From JAVKDP01 sp040222185 (lineage in GTDB: Bacteria; Bacteroidota; Rhodothermia; Balneolales; Balneolaceae), in contig JAVKDP010000065.1 of NCBI GenBank assembly GCA_040222185.1, positions 1 to 64,000 of the forward strand: 64,000 bases of DNA, in the 5' to 3' direction. The notes under the pieces are model-generated. The model saw nothing but the letters and a program-made list of their open reading frames with translations, did no database searches and was not told the DNA's origin. The translations under genes were made by a program, and so were the position numbers. Within the stretch, counting starts at the first letter, position 1; each line of letters begins with the position of its first letter. This document shows positions 60,702 through 64,000 of this stretch, in pieces.

Positions 60702-61829
60702 ATGAAAAAGCATTTCACCCTATTAATACTACTGTTCACAGTTATCTCATGTGATACTTCTAAAAAAGAAGCTCCAAAAGAAGAGATATTATCCAGTGCT
60801 TTCGAAGATAAATTCTACATCGGGGCAGCTTTAAATACCAGTCAATATAACGGCCAGGATCAACGAGGGATTCCTATTGTTGAGAAGCACTTCAACTCGA
60901 TTTCTCCTGAGAATGACCTCAAATGGGAAAGGATACATCCCGGCCCCGATGAATATAACTTCACAGAGTCAGATCAGTTTGTTGAGTTTGGTGAAGCAAA
61001 CAATATGTTTATTGTAGGGCATGTGCTGGTATGGCATAGCCAGACTCCGGACTGGGTTTTTGAAGATGAAAGTGGAAATCCACTGGATAGAGAAGCCCTG
61101 CTCACAAGGATGAAAGATCATATCACAACTATTGTAACCCGGTACAAAGGGAGAATTAACGGCTGGGATGTAGTAAATGAAGCACTGAATGAAGACGGCA
61201 CATTTCGTGAGTCTAAATGGTACAACATCATTGGAGAAGATTTTATCGCGAAAGCCTTTGAATATGCACACGCAGCTGATCCTGATGCAGAGCTTTACTA
61301 CAACGATTATAATATGTTCAATGCTGCAAAAGCAGATGGAGCAGTGCGATTGGTTAAATCTATACAGGAACAAGGAATCCCGGTAACAGGGATTGGAATG
61401 CAGGGCCATTATGGAATTAATGGAAACCCTCCGGCTTCCGAAGTTGAAGCGAGCATCATCAAGTTTGGAGAACTTGGTATCGTAGCTATCACTGAATTGG
61501 ATATTGATGTGCTACCTCCTGCATTCGAATATATGGGAGCAGATATCAGCATGCGGGCTGACCTCAGAGAAGAATTAAATCCTTATACAGAAGGCATGCC
61601 AGATTCCATCAAGCAAAAGCAGATTGATGCATTCCGAAGTTATTTCGAAGTATATCTAAGGCATTCAGATAAAATAAACAGGGTTACAACCTGGGGTGTT
61701 ACAGATGGTGATTCGTGGAAAAATGGATGGCCTGTTTCGGGAAGAACAAACTATGCACTCCTATTTGATCGCGACGGGAAAGAAAAGGAAGTGGTGTATT
61801 CCCTGATGGATATGGTAAAGGATAAATAA
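60702..61829 (+). CDS. GH10 endo-1,4-beta-xylanase lipoprotein
   Basis: An ATG at 60702 gives a lipoprotein signal (LLILLFTVISC, Cys17), whereas the longer frame from 60627 would start inside the xylA terminator. The GH10 barrel has NDLKWERIHP, HVLVWHSQTPDW, acid/base E160 in WDVVNEALN and nucleophile E265 in ITELDIDVLP. The 375-residue enzyme has one catalytic domain. It should cleave xylan at the periplasmic or outer surface. It is 31 bp before the GH3 gene. Confidence 0.93.
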   Translation: MKKHFTLLILLFTVISCDTSKKEAPKEEILSSAFEDKFYIGAALNTSQYNGQDQRGIPIVEKHFNSISPENDLKWERIHPGPDEYNFTESDQFVEFGEANNMFIVGHVLVWHSQTPDWVFEDESGNPLDREALLTRMKDHITTIVTRYKGRINGWDVVNEALNEDGTFRESKWYNIIGEDFIAKAFEYAHAADPDAELYYNDYNMFNAAKADGAVRLVKSIQEQGIPVTGIGMQGHYGINGNPPASEVEASIIKFGELGIVAITELDIDVLPPAFEYMGADISMRADLREELNPYTEGMPDSIKQKQIDAFRSYFEVYLRHSDKINRVTTWGVTDGDSWKNGWPVSGRTNYALLFDRDGKEKEVVYSLMDMVKDK

Positions 61830-61860
61830 AGCGAATAAAGAATTACCGAATTAGACTACT

Positions 61861-64000
61861 ATGGAAAAAATGACTATTGAAATGGATCTGGATAGAGCGT
61901 TATATAAAGACGCATCAAAATCTCCGGAAGAGAGAACAGCAGATCTGCTGCTCAGGATGACGCTAGAAGAAAAAGCAGCACAAATGATGGGAGTATGGAA
62001 TGAGAAGAAAGATACTCTTATAGATGAGCAAGGAAACTTTGATGAAGAAAAAGCTAAGAAATTCTATGCACATGGAAATGGAATAGGCCAGGTTGGGCGA
62101 CCAAGTGATGCAGGTAAAGATGAGCAAGCAAGTCACGAGGCAGGGTTTAACGCCAGGCAAACAGTAGAGCTCACAAATGAAATTCAGAAGTTTTTCATTG
62201 AAAACAGCAGGTTGGGAATACCAGTAGTTTTCCATGAGGAGTGCCTGCATGGATTAGCCTCAAAAGGGGCAACAAGCTTTCCTCAACCTATAGGTCTTGG
62301 TGGTACATTTAATCCAGAGCTGGTAGAAAAACTTTACGCAATGACGGCTGAAGAGACCCGGGTTCGGGGCGGTCACCAGGCTTTAACTCCTGTAGTAGAT
62401 GTGGCAAGAGATCCTCGTTGGGGAAGAGTGGAAGAAACTTTTGGCGAAGACCCGTACCTCGTTTCACAACTTGGAGTAGCGGCAGTAAAAGGGTTCCAGG
62501 GAGATGCTGAGTTTAATAACAAAAAGCATGTAATGGCTACACTGAAACACTTTGCAGCACATGGAGAGCCAGAATCAGGGATGAACTGCGGCCCTGTAAA
62601 TATTTCCGAAAGAGTACTTCGTGAGACATTTCTTATGCCATTCAAAGAAGCTATTGATGAAGCAGGTGTAATAAGTGTAATGGCTTCTTACAATGAAATA
62701 GATGGTGTTCCATCTCATGCCAGTGAGTGGTTACTAAAGGATGTGCTAAGAGATGAATGGGGCTTTAAAGGTTTTGTAGTCTCTGATTATTATGCGATTT
62801 GGGAATTATTTGACCGGGAAGCTACTCACGGACATTTCGTAGCAAAAGACCGGAAACATGCCGCTGAACTGGCAATAAAAGCCGGGGTAAATATCGAGTT
62901 ACCGGAGCCGGATTGTTATCTCAACATCATTGAACTGGTTAACGAAGGCGCCATAAAAGAAGAGATGCTGGATGAACTGGTTGGCCCGATGTTGTACTGG
63001 AAATTTAAAATGGGTCTTTTTGATGATCCGTATCTCGATCCTGAAGCAGCAGAACGAATTTCGGGTTCAGAAGAGAACAGAAAAATTGCACTTCGTGGTG
63101 CACAAGAGGTATTAACACTTCTAAAGAATGATAGAAATCTTCTTCCTCTCAATCCAAACAAAACTAAAAAGCTTGCGGTAATTGGTCCAAATGCCAACTG
63201 CAGTTTATTAGGCGGATATAGCGGTTCCCCCAAAGTTAATGTATCAATTCTTCAGGGCATACAAGATAAAGTTGGGGATAGCATCGAAGTGGTATACAGC
63301 GAAGGTTGTAAGATCACAGTAGGTGGCCGCTGGGAGGAAGATGCTGTTGTACTTCCAACTCCTGAGGACGATAGAAAGGCAATTGCAGATGCTGTTGAAG
63401 TTGCAAAGGATGCTGATGTAATAGTTCTGGCTATTGGCGGAAATGACCAGACTTCAAGAGAGTCATGGGCTCGAAATCATATGGGAGATCGTACTACCCT
63501 CGACTTAATAGGTCAGCAGAATGAATTAGTTGATGCAATGGTAGCGACTGGCAAACCAGTTGTAGTGCTTCTTGTTAATGGACGTCCTTTAAGCATCAAC
63601 AATGTAAGTGAGAAAGCTACGGCAATCTTTGAATGCTGGTACGTGGGCCAGGAAGGTGGAAACGCAATTGCTGATGTTCTTTTCGGAGACTTCAACCCGG
63701 GAGGAAAACTACCCATTTCTATTCCTAAATCCGTAGGTCAGCTTCCTGTCTACTATAATTATCGACCTTCCGCGAGAAGAGGATATTTATTCGATGATGC
63801 AAAGCCACTGTATACTTTTGGTTATGGACTAAGCTATACAACATTCGAATTCTCGAATCTAAGATTGGATCAAAGCTCAATAGGAGTTGATGGGTCTACT
63901 TCAGTATATGTAGATCTGACAAATACTGGTGAATATGAAGGCTCAGAAGTGGTGCAGATGTACATTCGGGATCAGTTCAGTTCGGTTACCCGCCCTGTGA
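61861..64000 (+). CDS. Glycoside hydrolase family 3 (beta-glucosidase/beta-xylosidase), cut by window end
   Basis: The frame is open from ATG 61861 through the window edge, 713 codons without a stop, so the C-terminus is missing. GH3 features are SFPQPIGLGGTFNPEL, VDVARDPRWGRVEETFGEDPYL (key residues), ATLKHFAAHGEPESG, ASYNEIDGVPSHAS and nucleophile D309 in FVVSDYYAIW. The second domain has AIGGNDQTSRESWARNH and NPGGKLPISI. The final residues SSVTRPV mark the start of the fibronectin-III-like domain. No signal peptide is seen, so it is probably cytoplasmic and hydrolyses xylo- or gluco-oligosaccharides after uptake. Confidence 0.95.
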   Translation, partial: MEKMTIEMDLDRALYKDASKSPEERTADLLLRMTLEEKAAQMMGVWNEKKDTLIDEQGNFDEEKAKKFYAHGNGIGQVGRPSDAGKDEQASHEAGFNARQTVELTNEIQKFFIENSRLGIPVVFHEECLHGLASKGATSFPQPIGLGGTFNPELVEKLYAMTAEETRVRGGHQALTPVVDVARDPRWGRVEETFGEDPYLVSQLGVAAVKGFQGDAEFNNKKHVMATLKHFAAHGEPESGMNCGPVNISERVLRETFLMPFKEAIDEAGVISVMASYNEIDGVPSHASEWLLKDVLRDEWGFKGFVVSDYYAIWELFDREATHGHFVAKDRKHAAELAIKAGVNIELPEPDCYLNIIELVNEGAIKEEMLDELVGPMLYWKFKMGLFDDPYLDPEAAERISGSEENRKIALRGAQEVLTLLKNDRNLLPLNPNKTKKLAVIGPNANCSLLGGYSGSPKVNVSILQGIQDKVGDSIEVVYSEGCKITVGGRWEEDAVVLPTPEDDRKAIADAVEVAKDADVIVLAIGGNDQTSRESWARNHMGDRTTLDLIGQQNELVDAMVATGKPVVVLLVNGRPLSINNVSEKATAIFECWYVGQEGGNAIADVLFGDFNPGGKLPISIPKSVGQLPVYYNYRPSARRGYLFDDAKPLYTFGYGLSYTTFEFSNLRLDQSSIGVDGSTSVYVDLTNTGEYEGSEVVQMYIRDQFSSVTRPV

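Overview
The window looks like chromosomal DNA from a member of the Bacteroidota/Balneolota (FCB) group, most likely a marine Balneola- or Gracilimonas-like heterotroph. The evidence is a subtilase ending in a type IX secretion (T9SS) tail with the NYPNPFNP signature, a PorV/PorQ-family protein, a DUF4270 lipoprotein, a DUF5916 protein, LytS/LytR signalling, two-domain-free 'half' glycogen synthase, TAnnTTTG-like promoter elements, and weak use of Shine-Dalgarno sequences. The genus is an inference. Coding density is very high. No gap exceeds 300 bases; the largest are 56217-56500 (284 bp) and 57512-57757, and both carry regulatory structure. I found no rRNA, tRNA, CRISPR array, insertion sequence, prophage or attachment site.

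Layout. 1-4.1 kb: sugar nucleotidyltransferase, a membrane-embedded Mur ligase and a LolC/E-type permease. 4.2-13.6 kb: alpha-glucan block (glgB, malQ), then a phosphosulfolactate synthase homologue, a single-domain glycogen synthase homologue, a DUF4270 lipoprotein, an outer-membrane barrel and a TPR protein. 13.7-18.4 kb: rho facing rhodanese-lptB-purQ-clpS-purS-miaA. 18.4-26.1 kb: PorV/PorQ protein, dnaN, SAM hydrolase, methyltransferase and the T9SS subtilase. 26.1-32.6 kb: TonB-domain lipoprotein, argS, radC, amn, NUDIX hydrolase, a membrane protein, OsmC and peroxiredoxin. 32.6-41.8 kb: topA, a small winged-helix-like protein, malic enzyme, M1 peptidase, and the classic recR-ybaB-dnaX replication/repair operon. 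41.9-53.9 kb: LytTR two-component pair, DUF5916 protein, carboxypeptidase-regulatory-domain protein, metallo-beta-lactamase-fold hydrolase, Xaa-Pro aminopeptidase, thiamine pyrophosphokinase, NrnA, HtrA-like lipoprotein protease and GH5. 53.9-64 kb: carbohydrate oxidation and xylan utilisation, with a GMC oxidoreductase and its small subunit, a LacI regulator, xylB, xylA, a GH10 xylanase lipoprotein and a GH3 glycosidase cut by the window edge.

How it fits together. The last 10 kb reads as a xylan/xylose module: surface GH10 cleaves xylan, cytoplasmic GH3 trims oligosaccharides, and XylA/XylB send xylose to the pentose phosphate pathway. LacI probably acts on a 19-bp palindrome, TTGWGCAAAATTTRCTCAA, present before lacI and twice before xylB. 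The two upstream copies share one offset to a TAnnTTTG-like element, which suggests repression by promoter occlusion. No sugar transporter lies in the window. Most other genes are housekeeping.

No obviously new multi-gene system (defence, secretion, biosynthetic cluster) is visible. The best leads are the LacI operator architecture, two tiny hydrophobic ORFs (46130-46207 and 57630-57737), the DnaX that lacks its zinc module, the half glycogen synthase/DUF4270/barrel/TPR cluster, and the Mur ligase fused to a multi-pass membrane domain.
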